Source: CAYLOP01 sp964385305 (GTDB taxonomy: Bacteria; Chloroflexota; Anaerolineae; Anaerolineales; E44-bin32). Taken from it: a DNA stretch of 19,096 bases. Under the pieces are notes generated by a model. That model saw nothing but the letters and a program-made list of their open reading frames with translations, did no database searches and was not told where the DNA came from. Made by a program: the position numbers and the translations under genes. The stretch covers positions 1 to 19,096 of the forward strand of contig CAYLOP010000048.1 of NCBI GenBank assembly GCA_964385305.1. Direction: 5' to 3'. Shown here one piece after another: positions 1 through 8,781 of this stretch. The stretch's first letter is position 1. Each line of letters opens with the position of its first letter.

Positions 1-2
1 CG

Positions 3-851
3 TCAGTGGGATAAAAACCAAAGCTTGAAATCGTCGAAATATACGGTCACCCCAGGTGTTTCCACCGCGCTTGCAAACAAACCATACGTTCCGTAGAAGA
101 AGCTGGCATCTTCAACTTGACCCAGGTATTCACCATTTGCAAATCCATACAACGTATTACCTGAAGCTAGAAACCCTATGCGATTGGTGGAATTGGGGCC
201 CATGCGAATCAGATCGGAAGATGTCCATTCCAGTAAGTTCTTAACGGCGCCTGAGGAGAATTTCCGAAACCGGTAAGACCCATCACAGGCGAACTCGAGC
301 GTGTAGCCGCTGTTGCGCGTGTCACCATTTACACGCACTGCGAGACCGTAGCCATCCTTACCCGTGCAATCCCCTAACTCAGCCGTGATTTCTACGTAAA
401 CATTGCCTGCGTCTATATCGCGGATGGTTGTGCTCCACCAGATCGATTGATCCGTCCAGTAATCAGACGCACGGTGACGCCCCTCTTCCCAGATATTAAT
501 GGCGCCCTCGAAATTAGGGCCGAACCAAGTTGATTGAGACCCCATATCATCGAGATATTGCGGCTTAGATAGGTCGATTCCGTAGCGGGGGTCGTCGGGC
601 GGCAACTCGGGAGGCGGCGGCGTGGGGCTGGGCCCAGCAGTTGGAGTGAAGGTTGGCGTGGAAGAGGGCGTGAGGATGGGGGTTGCGCTCGGCGGTGAGG
701 TGGCGGTAGGAGGCTTGGTTGGTGCGGCTGTGAGCGTGGCGGCCACCATGGTCTCCATACGCTCGGCTGACGGCACCGCGGCCGTCCGAGTGCATGACAC
801 AGCGTTGAACGCGGTCGCAATTACGATAACGAGTATGGCAGGACGCTTCAT
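3..851 (-). CDS. Lipoprotein with Pro/Thr-rich stalk and LamG-like jelly-roll domain
   Basis: The product is 282 residues, with a start KR pair, a hydrophobic stretch (about 4-19) and a lipobox-like AVSC that puts the lipidated Cys at residue 20. A Pro/Thr/Ser-rich stalk (about 42-88) leads to a beta-rich C-terminal domain (about 100-280) that looks like the concanavalin/LamG-type folds found in exported Chloroflexota proteins. It is therefore probably anchored on the outer face of the membrane and may bind carbohydrate or another ligand. No catalytic motif was recognised. I chose the ATG at 849-851 because it overlaps the TGA of the upstream paralogue remnant as ATGA, and because the signal peptide begins there. 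An in-frame ATG seven codons upstream is possible. The domain is recognised by pattern only, and the function is unknown. Confidence 0.75.
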   Translation of the reverse strand: MKRPAILVIVIATAFNAVSCTRTAAVPSAERMETMVAATLTAAPTKPPTATSPPSATPILTPSSTPTFTPTAGPSPTPPPPELPPDDPRYGIDLSKPQYLDDMGSQSTWFGPNFEGAINIWEEGRHRASDYWTDQSIWWSTTIRDIDAGNVYVEITAELGDCTGKDGYGLAVRVNGDTRNSGYTLEFACDGSYRFRKFSSGAVKNLLEWTSSDLIRMGPNSTNRIGFLASGNTLYGFANGEYLGQVEDASFFYGTYGLFASAVETPGVTVYFDDFKLWFLSH

Positions 852-1394
852 TCCATAAATGGTAAGTGCCAAAGGGTGAAATTGTCAATCGTTGTTTTCA
901 GGTCATATGTATGATGGGAGCGCACATAGACGGCAAAGAAACCATAGGTATGGGGGTAGTCGACATCGACGTGTTCTCCCACTATCACGTCATTGGAGAA
1001 AAGGGCAAACTTGCCCAGGCAGCACACAATGCCCAGCTTGTTGCCTGCAAATGCGCCGGCGTTAATGGCCTCCGACGACGTCCAGTCAATCAACTCCTCG
1101 GTGGCCGTACTCCCTCGATATCGTCGAGGACGCCATATGCCATCACATGCCACCTCAAGCGCGTAACCGCAGGAGGATTTATCCGCTTGCACGCGAATGA
1201 CAAACCCGACTAGGTCCTTCTCGATGCGAGTACCGTTTACTTCCTTCGTTTTGCTCCTGATTTCCATCCTCTACATTTCTGAAAATGGGAACGTTTCCTT
1301 CGGCAACTTCCGAGATTCGATATGGACCCTGACAATGAGAATCGGGCAAAAGCGGGGGTATGTCTCCCTCGGGTAGCCAGTTTTCCTGCCTCAT
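848..1394 (-). pseudogene. Frameshifted, truncated paralogue of the downstream jelly-roll lipoprotein
   Basis: The frame from 1267 to 848 (139 residues) aligns with the C-terminal half of the neighbouring lipoprotein. Shared features include an EVACDG/EFACDG block, a DWTSS/EWTSS block, and the ending TIDNFTLWHL versus YFDDFKLWFL. The matching N-terminal strand continues upstream in another frame, from an ATG at 1392-1394 through PYRISEVAEGNVPIFRNVE. Removing one base near 1267-1270 joins the two as RNVEMEIRSK, which matches NVYVEITAEL in the paralogue. There is no signal peptide or stalk, so the 5' end is also missing. The simplest reading is a decayed tandem duplicate. A sequencing error, or a short cytoplasmic protein starting at 1267, remains possible. 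Confidence 0.6.
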
Positions 1395-1518
1395 TTCCTT
1401 GAGAAGATCGGTAGAATGAATATAGTATGAGAATAAGCTAATAGATTTGCATGATCGACTATCCTTTGATACTGTTCCTCTCGGAGGAAAGGGTCTAAGG
1501 TGAACAAGGGGTTGAGAC

Positions 1519-2487
1519 ATGAGATATCGAAAGATGGGTCGAACGGGCCTCAAACTGAGTGAGGTTTCTCTCGGAACCTGGCTCACCTTTGGTGAACAGA
1601 TTGAGGACAGTGCCGCAAGCAAGATTCTGCATACTGCCTACGATCAGGGTGTGAACTTCTTTGATAATGCAGATGTCTATGCCCAGGGTCAGGCAGAGAT
1701 CGTGATGGGCAAGGCCATCCGGGATTTGCCACGTGAGAGTCTTGTGCTTTCAAGCAAGGTGTTCTGGCCTACGATGGAAGGGCCAAACGGGCGCGGGCTC
1801 TCACGGAAACATATTATGGAGTCCTGCCATGCATCGCTCAAACGCCTGGGCACAGATTACCTCGATCTTTACTTCTGCCACCGCTACGATCCGGATACGC
1901 CGATTGAGGAGACTGTGCGGGCTATGGATGATCTTATCCATCAGGGTAAAGTGCTCTATTGGGGGACTTCCGAGTGGCGCGCTGGACAGATCGGCAACGC
2001 ACACGCTGTTGCTGGCAGAAGGGGGCTCTATCCGCCGCTCGTAGAGCAACCGCAGTACAACATGTTCGTCCGAAAAATCGTTGAGGATGAACTGATTTTA
2101 GCGGCGGATGATTTCGGCTTTGGGCTGGTCACATGGAGCCCTCTAAGGTCGGGGCTCCTCAGTGGCAAGTACAATGAAGGAATGCCGAAGAATGCCCGAT
2201 TGTCGCTGGAACGTTATTCCTGGTTGGGTGAGGTTGCAACCAAGGAGCGATTAGCCAAGGTTAAGGCGCTCGGGGAGATCGCCGCAGAACTTGGGGTGAC
2301 CATGCCACAGTTGGCAATCGGTTGGTTGCTACGCATCCCACAGGTGACGAGTGTGATCACCGGCGCGACGAGGGTGTCGCATCTTGAGGATAACCTGGGC
2401 GCCATTGATGTGCCGGCGATGCTCGATCAAGAACTGCTTGAGCGGATCGATGTGATTTTGGGGAATTCGCCCGTCCCAAGCCCTTGA
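1519..2487 (+). CDS. Aldo/keto reductase, Kv-beta-like
   Basis: This is a 322-residue NADPH-type aldo/keto reductase with a (beta/alpha)8 barrel, of the usual family length. It opens with the RxLGxTGLxxSxxxLGTW-like signature (RKMGRTGLKLSEVSLGTW). The catalytic tetrad is in place: Asp49 and Tyr54 (FFDNADVY), Lys80 (LSSK) and His121 (FCHR). The SPLRSGLLSGKY block (near 208) and the C-terminal SVITGATRVSHLEDN block are typical of the Kv-channel beta-subunit-like branch, whose bacterial members reduce aldehydes and ketones. The physiological substrate cannot be told from sequence. An AAGGGG Shine-Dalgarno (1506-1511) lies 7 nt before the ATG. The gene stands alone, facing the patatin gene convergently across a 53-bp gap in which no clear terminator was found. 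Confidence 0.92.
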   Translation: MRYRKMGRTGLKLSEVSLGTWLTFGEQIEDSAASKILHTAYDQGVNFFDNADVYAQGQAEIVMGKAIRDLPRESLVLSSKVFWPTMEGPNGRGLSRKHIMESCHASLKRLGTDYLDLYFCHRYDPDTPIEETVRAMDDLIHQGKVLYWGTSEWRAGQIGNAHAVAGRRGLYPPLVEQPQYNMFVRKIVEDELILAADDFGFGLVTWSPLRSGLLSGKYNEGMPKNARLSLERYSWLGEVATKERLAKVKALGEIAAELGVTMPQLAIGWLLRIPQVTSVITGATRVSHLEDNLGAIDVPAMLDQELLERIDVILGNSPVPSP

Positions 2488-2540
2488 GCATGTGAGATCG
2501 CGAGATTTTCTGTGAACAACGGAGGCTCATGCGATCATCG

Positions 2541-3524
2541 CTAAACAAGATCTGTCTTCAACACAAGTCCATCAGGATTTGTGAAGTCGATCTTGTTTGC
2601 GAAGGCACGCCCAATCTCATCTAATAAATCAACAGCCCATACTGCGTCCATGCTAATCGTGGTTACATCCATGCCGGGGGGGACAGTCACGTTGAGGATT
2701 TCCATGATATCAGGGGCGAGATCAAGCTGGTAGCGTCGGAAGTCGATGCGGCCGGTGAGGTCATATTCTCGGTGTGTGATGTAAGTTTGCCATTCCGCGA
2801 CGTCTTCCTGCAGTTCCGCTAGTGACCAAAGACCCCACTGTAACACATTCGCCCTGGTGGCGTCGATGGGGTGTGGTCTACGACCTGTACCGAAGGATAG
2901 CAAGAAGGTCTGACCAGGGATGTAACTGCCATCTGTGTAATGCAGGGCCTCCACTGCGGCGGGGTAGCAGGGATTGCCAGCCACACCAACACCACCATCG
3001 ACCCATGTGTATTCTTCACCCTGGTACTCAGTACGATGGGTTGGGAAATACGTGGGCGCAGCAATGCTCGCAAGGACGGCATCTTTCAGCGGTAGCATCC
3101 CCCAAAGACTAGCATTTCCTGGTTGATCACGTACAAAGAAATCGGTACGACTTGTACGTATGTTCTTAGCGGTGAGAAGGATATCGATATTCAATTCATT
3201 GAGGGGAACATCTGCACCAAATTCCGAGAGGGACGCAGCAATGAATTCGTTGCTGAAGCGATGGTTTCCAAGGTTTAAAAGGATTTCCCACCAGGGGAGG
3301 CGTTGGAAGGCTTTGTAGGCCAAATCCCGATAAAGCGCCAGGAGGCCGCGAGCGCTGATCCCCAAGGCGATCCCGGCGGCGATGATCGCTCCTGTTGAGG
3401 TCCCAGCAACCATATCAAATAACTGGTTGCTCGGTTTGCCCTCCTGTGCTTCCAATCGCACAAGACAAGCGAGGGGGATGATACCACGCACACCTCCGCC
3501 ATCGATCGACAATATGGTCTTCAT
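2541..3524 (-). CDS. Patatin-like phospholipase
   Basis: This 327-residue patatin-family lipid acyl hydrolase has all the expected landmarks. The oxyanion-hole motif DGGGVRG is at 8-14, the nucleophile elbow GTSTG has Ser43, and the second dyad residue is Asp176 in WVDGG. Such enzymes release fatty acids from membrane or storage lipids through a Ser-Asp dyad. The protein begins directly at the first beta strand with no signal peptide, so a cytoplasmic or membrane-peripheral location is likely. The start is supported by a strong AGGAGG Shine-Dalgarno a few bases upstream (3529-3534). It follows the PHP phosphatase on the same strand after a 94-bp gap, so co-transcription is possible but not shown. 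The real substrate is unknown. Confidence 0.93.
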   Translation of the reverse strand: MKTILSIDGGGVRGIIPLACLVRLEAQEGKPSNQLFDMVAGTSTGAIIAAGIALGISARGLLALYRDLAYKAFQRLPWWEILLNLGNHRFSNEFIAASLSEFGADVPLNELNIDILLTAKNIRTSRTDFFVRDQPGNASLWGMLPLKDAVLASIAAPTYFPTHRTEYQGEEYTWVDGGVGVAGNPCYPAAVEALHYTDGSYIPGQTFLLSFGTGRRPHPIDATRANVLQWGLWSLAELQEDVAEWQTYITHREYDLTGRIDFRRYQLDLAPDIMEILNVTVPPGMDVTTISMDAVWAVDLLDEIGRAFANKIDFTNPDGLVLKTDLV

Positions 3525-3618
3525 GGGCCCTCCTGATTGTGAACCAGACCGCTATGGACGCAGGGTTATTAGATTTTTCCTCTCATAGCATATCTAAAGA
3601 TAGCGCTAAAGATTTGGA

Positions 3619-4440
3619 TCATCTCCTCGATCCCTCCCCCTCTGCAGAATCGTTGAGCATCCTTGCTTGGCGAGCCTTGAAGCTCGCCAGGTGTTCAAAC
3701 CCGGCATCTCTAACTAAGCTATACGCCTTTTCTAATCCCGCACCCACATTCTCGGGTCTATGGGCGTCAGATCCAAGTGTGACCCACTGCCCTCCCTCTT
3801 CATGAAACCAGATCAAGATTTCAGCCGGGGGTGTGGTTTGTTGTATCGGGCGGCGTAGTGTACTGGTGTTAACCTCGAGCGCGATATTTTTTTGGGCGCA
3901 AGCTCGCAGAACAGCTCGAATATCGGCCTCATACCTGCGCGGATCATAATCGCCATACTCGTCGAATCCATAGCGTTTGACGATGTCCATATGGGCTAAT
4001 ACGTCAAAATCAGCCTGTGTTACCATTTGATAAAGCTCATGGAAATAAGCACCATAGGCATCTTCAGCGGGTTGGCTAAAGTAGGAACGATGGAAGACCA
4101 GTTCGTCGCCCACCCTGTGAAGGGAACCAAGGGCATAATCCCAAGGATACTTTTGAAGGATATCTCGCATGGCATGTGGGAAGCGATGGGGTTCGCCGAG
4201 CTCGATTCCAGCTCGAATAAGAAGCAGGCCTTTGAACTCGTCGCGGCATTGTTCCAAGGCATCCCACCAGGCGTCAGGCTTGAAATATCCGTAGCAAGGA
4301 TCTTCCGGCAGGAGGTCGTAGTGGTCGCAGATTCCAATTTCAGATATTCCAATTTCTAGTGCCGCGCGGCACATTTCGGTCATGGATGCGTCTGAATCAC
4401 AGGAGAATTGCGTGTGGATATGGTAGTCTTGGGGGATCAT
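3619..4440 (-). CDS. PHP-domain phosphatase, HisJ/HisK histidinol-phosphatase family
   Basis: The 273-residue product has the full set of PHP metal-binding motifs: His7-x-His9 (DYHIHTQFS), Asp39-His40 (CDHYD), Glu80 (IELGEP), His108 (GSLH), His150 (LAHMD) and Asp225-x-His227 (SDAHRP). The order and length match the HisJ-type histidinol-phosphate phosphatases, which remove phosphate in the next-to-last step of histidine synthesis. No other his gene is nearby, so a related phosphoesterase role cannot be excluded. I chose the ATG at 4438-4440 because the conserved fold begins there and a GAGGG Shine-Dalgarno lies just upstream. A longer frame from 4548 adds 36 unconserved residues, and its ATG sits inside a TATAAT sequence that reads as a promoter -10 box. 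Confidence 0.85.
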   Translation of the reverse strand: MIPQDYHIHTQFSCDSDASMTEMCRAALEIGISEIGICDHYDLLPEDPCYGYFKPDAWWDALEQCRDEFKGLLLIRAGIELGEPHRFPHAMRDILQKYPWDYALGSLHRVGDELVFHRSYFSQPAEDAYGAYFHELYQMVTQADFDVLAHMDIVKRYGFDEYGDYDPRRYEADIRAVLRACAQKNIALEVNTSTLRRPIQQTTPPAEILIWFHEEGGQWVTLGSDAHRPENVGAGLEKAYSLVRDAGFEHLASFKARQARMLNDSAEGEGSRR

Positions 4441-4546
4441 GAAACCCTCAGATGCGAGATGGGAGTTTGTTGTCTCATCGAACGGAGACCCCCTTATGTT
4501 ATGTGCGGTGAAAGGCCCGTATAAGATGGGCATAGGACTTGCACCC

Positions 4547-4552
4547 ATTATA
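4547..4552 (-). promoter_or_regulatory. Candidate -10 box for the PHP phosphatase gene
   Basis: On the minus strand this hexamer is TATAAT, a perfect sigma-70 -10 consensus. It would start transcription about 100 nt before the chosen ATG at 4440. No good -35 hexamer lies 16-18 bp upstream (CTACTC at best), so the call is weak. The same intergenic stretch must also hold the promoter of the divergent PBP gene, for which nothing convincing was seen. Confidence 0.3.
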
Positions 4553-4584
4553 TCCTGACAGAAGGAAGCGAGTAGAATCCCAGT

Positions 4585-7515
4585 ATGCCTCTCCCTACGG
4601 ATGTTGTGCGCTTTCGTCGCCGAACTCGATCGAAGGGTGCACCTTCATCGGGAAGAAAGTTGTTTGTTGTCCTGGCAGTCACCGCACTTATGTTAAGCAC
4701 CTCAGTCGTCATTGCGGCACTGATATTCGCAAACCTCACGAGCGGGCTCCCGCAAGTTGAGAGCATCGAGAACTCCTTTCGCGAGCCATATGGTGACGCT
4801 TTCCAACCTGTGCGGATCTACGATCGCAGTGGTGAGATCTTACTCCTGGAGATTTTAAATCCAGCGGCCAAGGAGCGTAGGTGGGTCTCGCTGGATGACG
4901 TCTCCGTACCTAACCATGTTTTTCAGTCGACCATCGCCGCGCAAGATGTGACATTTTGGAGCAATGCGGGATACGATGCACAAATCTTACTTCAACATGT
5001 ACTCTCCACTTTGCTTTTCCCAGCTGAGAGACCAAGCTCCGAGACGATCACACAACGTCTTGTGCGTGCGAGCCTCTTGCCCGTGGATGACAATAAACGT
5101 TCACCGTTGGCGCAGCAGCTTCGTTCCGCACTTCTAGCAGCCGAACTGACACGCAAGTACCCCAAGCATCAGATCCTTGCGTGGTATCTAAACAGCGCTT
5201 ATTACGGTCATTTTGCGTATGGCATTGATGCAGCTGCGTTAGTCTATTTTGGGAAACATGCGGCCGATTTGAGCCTAGCGGAAAGCGCCTTGCTTGCATC
5301 ACTTCCTCTACAACCTGATCTGAATCCTATCGATGCGCCAAGCAGCGCGCGCGATCGTCAATCCGACACCTTGGATGCGATGGTCTTGCATGGCTTTCTC
5401 TCGGGTTCTGAGGCAGAAGCGGCTGCAAAGCAAAGGTTAAAGATAGCGAAAGGGGCTGAGGTATTCGACTCGTTCGCTTCCGATTTCGCGTTACTTGCAT
5501 GGGAGCAATTGGCCGATGTGATAAGTCCTGCTGCGATGCATCGCGGTGGGTTGCGTGTGATCTCATCGCTGGATCATGACCTGCAGTTGCAAGTTGCCTG
5601 TGTGGCCAACACACATCTCCGCAGGATGTCAGGAGGCGCGCTTAGTGTGACCGAACCCGCCGCGGATGGGAGCGCTTGCGTAGCAGCGGGTTTGCTCTCT
5701 ACGTTGCGTCCCAGTGATGTGGGTGTCGATCATAGCATATCTGACGTGGCCGTGGTTGTCCTTGATCCGATAAGCGGTCAGGTCCTAAGCATGTTGGGCT
5801 CTAGCGAGCAGGCGAGGCCATCCGGTTCGGCTTTTATGCCCTTTATCTACCTGACCGCATTCGCGCAAGGCTACTCTCCATCGACCATGGTTTTTGATGT
5901 CCCGGAAGTAGATGGAGTTTTCGATGATGCGCTTGGCGTGATTCCACCCAATGACGACAGCGACTATCACGGCCCGGTGAGTATGCGGACGGCGCTGGCG
6001 AACTCCTATAACGCGGCTGCAGCATGGTCACTCCAACTTGTTGGGGCGGAAACGGTGCTCCGTACGATAGATCCCATGGGGTTGCATTTGGCTCGCGAGA
6101 ATGATGTTGATTTCGGGCAAGCGTTTGCCTCTGGGGAAATTGAAGTCAGCTTGCTAGACATGACCGCCGCGTACGGCGTAATGGCGAACGAGGGTCGTAT
6201 GGCGGGTGTTCAAAGGAATATGGAGTCGAGTTCCTTCGGGGATAGTGCCCTCGATCCGATTATCATCTTACGTGTTGAGGATGCCGCTCAACAAACAATC
6301 TATGAGACCGTTACCGAGGGGCGAGCAGTGCTCAGCCCTCAATTGGCATTTCTCATGACGGATGTCCTCAGTGATGAGACCGCCCGGCGGCTTGCATTCG
6401 GTCAACCAAATATCCTTGAGATTGGCCGCCCGGCCGGTGTAAAAACTGGGACAACACAATCCCAAGCTGGCAATTGGGTGGTGGGTTTCACACCCTCTCG
6501 GGTGGTTGGGGTGTGGGTGGGGAATGACGATGGACGAAGCATGCAGGGTGTACAGGCACTCAATGGAGCGGCTCCCATCTGGCAGGCTGTGATCCGGTAT
6601 GCGGCCCGCGACCTACCTGCGCAAAGCTGGCTCATGCCGCCAGGTATGAGTGAACTTGAGGTTTGCCTCCCCTCCGGATTGCTGCCGACAGAGTATTGCC
6701 CACATGTGGTTCGAGAAGTATTCATCAGTGGCACGGAGCCAACTTACTACGATAACCTGTATCAGCCTTTCCTTGTGAACAAGGAAAGCGGGAAACTTGC
6801 CACACTCTTCACGCCCTGGGACCTGGTCGAGGAACGTGTGTATATGATCCCTCCCCCTGGTGCGTCAGCATGGGCGGATCATACGGATGTTGAGAAACCA
6901 CCAAGCGAGTACGACACCATCTATGAGGAGGCAACTTCCAACCCAGATGTACGAATCTCCTCACCCTCGCCCTTTGATATTGTGCATGGCAAGATAACGA
7001 TCCGCGGTGTTGCAGAGCCGGAAGGGTTTTCACATTATCGCCTGCAATATGGCCGAGGTTTGAATCCTTCACAGTGGGTACAAATTGGCGACGACTCGGC
7101 AGAACCGGTGAGCGCAGGTGAACTTGGGCGCTGGGATACTGAGAGTCTTAATGGCCTCTACACGCTGCAATTGCTTGTCGTGCAAGATGGGGGATTGGTC
7201 AGCTCGGCCGCAGTGAATGTCACGATTGACAACCAACCGCCCACCCTCGAACTGCTGTCACCGGAGCCGGGAGAACGCTTCAGCCTGCCTATGGATGAGG
7301 GCGTGCTTGTGGAAGTGGATGCATATGATGAGATGTCTGTCGAACGTGTGACTTTTTATATCGATGACACAACTCTAACAACATTGACGACTCCGCCCTA
7401 CGCCTTTCGTTGGATAACAACTCAAACGGGTGAGCATGAAGTTTATGCGCGCGCGTATGACCAAGCCGGGAATAAGGTAGAAACCCCTCATGTCGAGATC
7501 CGAGTTATGCCCTAA
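4585..7515 (+). CDS. Class A penicillin-binding protein homologue with degenerate GT51 and transpeptidase active sites
   Basis: The product is 976 residues: a basic cytoplasmic start, one membrane anchor (about 25-50), a GT51 glycosyltransferase domain (about 70-290), a transpeptidase domain (about 385-680), a VCLPSGLLPTEYCP segment (693-706), and two Ig-like modules (about 785-885 and 886-976). Family members polymerise and cross-link peptidoglycan outside the membrane. Here key residues differ. The first GT glutamate of the EDxxF motif is Gln120 (AAQDVTFW). The motif III glutamate is Ser181 (LRSALLAAEL). The TP SxxK motif reads Ser415-A-F-Met418, so the lysine is lost. SYN (474-476) and KTGTT (620-624) are intact. 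The long open frame argues against simple decay, so I infer a pseudoenzyme or scaffold. The Shine-Dalgarno is weak (AAGGAAG, about 15 nt upstream), but no better start precedes the anchor. Confidence 0.9.
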   Translation: MPLPTDVVRFRRRTRSKGAPSSGRKLFVVLAVTALMLSTSVVIAALIFANLTSGLPQVESIENSFREPYGDAFQPVRIYDRSGEILLLEILNPAAKERRWVSLDDVSVPNHVFQSTIAAQDVTFWSNAGYDAQILLQHVLSTLLFPAERPSSETITQRLVRASLLPVDDNKRSPLAQQLRSALLAAELTRKYPKHQILAWYLNSAYYGHFAYGIDAAALVYFGKHAADLSLAESALLASLPLQPDLNPIDAPSSARDRQSDTLDAMVLHGFLSGSEAEAAAKQRLKIAKGAEVFDSFASDFALLAWEQLADVISPAAMHRGGLRVISSLDHDLQLQVACVANTHLRRMSGGALSVTEPAADGSACVAAGLLSTLRPSDVGVDHSISDVAVVVLDPISGQVLSMLGSSEQARPSGSAFMPFIYLTAFAQGYSPSTMVFDVPEVDGVFDDALGVIPPNDDSDYHGPVSMRTALANSYNAAAAWSLQLVGAETVLRTIDPMGLHLARENDVDFGQAFASGEIEVSLLDMTAAYGVMANEGRMAGVQRNMESSSFGDSALDPIIILRVEDAAQQTIYETVTEGRAVLSPQLAFLMTDVLSDETARRLAFGQPNILEIGRPAGVKTGTTQSQAGNWVVGFTPSRVVGVWVGNDDGRSMQGVQALNGAAPIWQAVIRYAARDLPAQSWLMPPGMSELEVCLPSGLLPTEYCPHVVREVFISGTEPTYYDNLYQPFLVNKESGKLATLFTPWDLVEERVYMIPPPGASAWADHTDVEKPPSEYDTIYEEATSNPDVRISSPSPFDIVHGKITIRGVAEPEGFSHYRLQYGRGLNPSQWVQIGDDSAEPVSAGELGRWDTESLNGLYTLQLLVVQDGGLVSSAAVNVTIDNQPPTLELLSPEPGERFSLPMDEGVLVEVDAYDEMSVERVTFYIDDTTLTTLTTPPYAFRWITTQTGEHEVYARAYDQAGNKVETPHVEIRVMP

Positions 7516-7666
7516 ATAGGCTCCTCACATCTCAAGTGGCGCGCATATTTCTTAGACTCTAAAGTTCTCTCCAGCAAGCACGAGTAATATGAATATCGAG
7601 TTTCTCCACCATGCGGAGGTTTTAGCGCGGAACGGTTGCATGACCCGATCAAGGATTAGGATTGGG

Positions 7667-8707
7667 TCAAGGCGCAGGGCTGGAGGTGGGTGGAACATAC
7701 CCACAAAGACCGGGCATACCTTTTCGAGGAGCAATCCCTTGAATCCAATGACAGGTGTTGTCAACCAAGGACAGTTCATCCAAGGGATAATGCCGGCTAT
7801 TGATGTCCGGCGAACCTGCCTGGGAAATAATGAAATGGTCGTTATAGTCGAACCATGCGGGATTGGCTACGTCACCTTCAGCCCAAACGCCCCAAATGAA
7901 GGTTTTATCCTGCCCGATAAGTTCGTGGCGAAAGGCTAATTGAACCGTGGGTTCCTCGTCCGGTGAGATGCGTACCCATGCAGCATCTGGGTTGGAACCC
8001 ACACCCTGGTCGAACATCAAAGTGTCGAATCCATCGCCTGGTTGTGAGTCGGCCAGGAAAGGGGTCTCGCCGCCGACATCTTTGTTGGTATCCATATAAG
8101 CTCGCACACCATCGGTTGTCCACTCCGTGGTGAGGGGAGAAGCGGCTATGATGAGCCAATCGCCTCGCCCGTCGATGTTGAGATCAAGCTCGACAGCATA
8201 GTATGCATCGGCGTTCGCAGGTGGTTTTTCAACCAGGGAGATGGACACATAGACCCATGGGGGTGCCAGACTGAGTTCTGCGACGGGTGCGATATCGAGA
8301 TAAGCTACGTACTCCATATCATCCGCTGTGAGAGGGCGTTCATAGAGGTTATAGTCGAAATGATCTCCAACGGTACGGTTCTGGTCGGCGAGAATGGCGG
8401 ATGAACGGTCGCTCATCGAGCTTGTGTGGGGGGGAGGTTCCTCGGGTTTGAACCAATGGAGGATGGTGGGCGTAAGGGTTGGCTCAAGCGTGAATGTGGC
8501 TTGAGGTGTGACGACCGCGGGCTGGCGTGGGGTTGGAGACAATAGCGTGTCTTGCGGGAGTGCGAGCCTAGTCTCAGCCGCTCGCATCGTCTCTGTTGCA
8601 TACCGACGTGATTCAGCCACCGAAGAGCCCTTCTGTGACCGGCAAGCACTAGCCGCGAGGGGTATTAGAACAAGGAGTAGGTACGTGATGAAGGGACGTT
8701 TGATCAT
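7667..8707 (-). CDS. Putative lipoprotein of unknown function
   Basis: The product is 346 residues, starting with a KR pair, a hydrophobic run (about 5-20) and a lipobox-like LAASAC that places the lipidated Cys at residue 22. A Thr/Pro-rich stalk (about 50-95) precedes a C-terminal region of about 240 residues rich in Asp and aromatic residues, with blocks such as YAVELDLNIDGRGDWLI and PGDGFDTLMFDQ. These resemble proteins with calcium-like DxDxDG turns, but no named domain was identified. I chose the ATG at 8705-8707 because it begins the signal peptide and has AAGGG about 7 nt upstream. An upstream in-frame ATG at 8758 would bury the signal. The gene converges with the PBP gene across 151 bp. 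Confidence 0.75.
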   Translation of the reverse strand: MIKRPFITYLLLVLIPLAASACRSQKGSSVAESRRYATETMRAAETRLALPQDTLLSPTPRQPAVVTPQATFTLEPTLTPTILHWFKPEEPPPHTSSMSDRSSAILADQNRTVGDHFDYNLYERPLTADDMEYVAYLDIAPVAELSLAPPWVYVSISLVEKPPANADAYYAVELDLNIDGRGDWLIIAASPLTTEWTTDGVRAYMDTNKDVGGETPFLADSQPGDGFDTLMFDQGVGSNPDAAWVRISPDEEPTVQLAFRHELIGQDKTFIWGVWAEGDVANPAWFDYNDHFIISQAGSPDINSRHYPLDELSLVDNTCHWIQGIAPRKGMPGLCGYVPPTSSPAP

Positions 8708-8775
8708 CTTTAACCCTTGGTAGCTCAGCCGCATCGGCGTGGTGAAATGGCTGCACAAGAGCGCCTATGGTCTCC

Positions 8776-8781
8776 ATTATA
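8776..8781 (-). promoter_or_regulatory. Candidate -10 box for the lipoprotein gene
   Basis: The minus strand reads TATAAT about 70 nt before the lipoprotein ATG at 8707, a position that suits a promoter. The -35 region at 16-18 bp spacing is poor (CATCAC), so this rests on the -10 match alone. Confidence 0.35.

Noticed and set aside
3594..3613. Direct repeat of CTAAAGAT spaced by four bases upstream of the patatin gene
   Set aside because: Two eight-base copies in AT-rich spacer DNA are not enough to claim an operator.
4441..4548. 36-residue N-terminal extension of the PHP phosphatase
   Set aside because: It has no resemblance to the family, its ATG overlaps a TATAAT box, and a better Shine-Dalgarno precedes the ATG at 4440.
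7642..7668. Hairpin GACCCGAT/ATTGGGTC between the PBP and lipoprotein genes, considered as a terminator
   Set aside because: No T-tract follows on either strand, and it overlaps the lipoprotein stop codon. It may be chance.
7589..7939. Plus-strand open frame of 116 codons with an ATG
   Set aside because: It mostly overlaps the minus-strand lipoprotein gene, which has a signal peptide and Shine-Dalgarno. The plus-strand product has neither and shows no domain.
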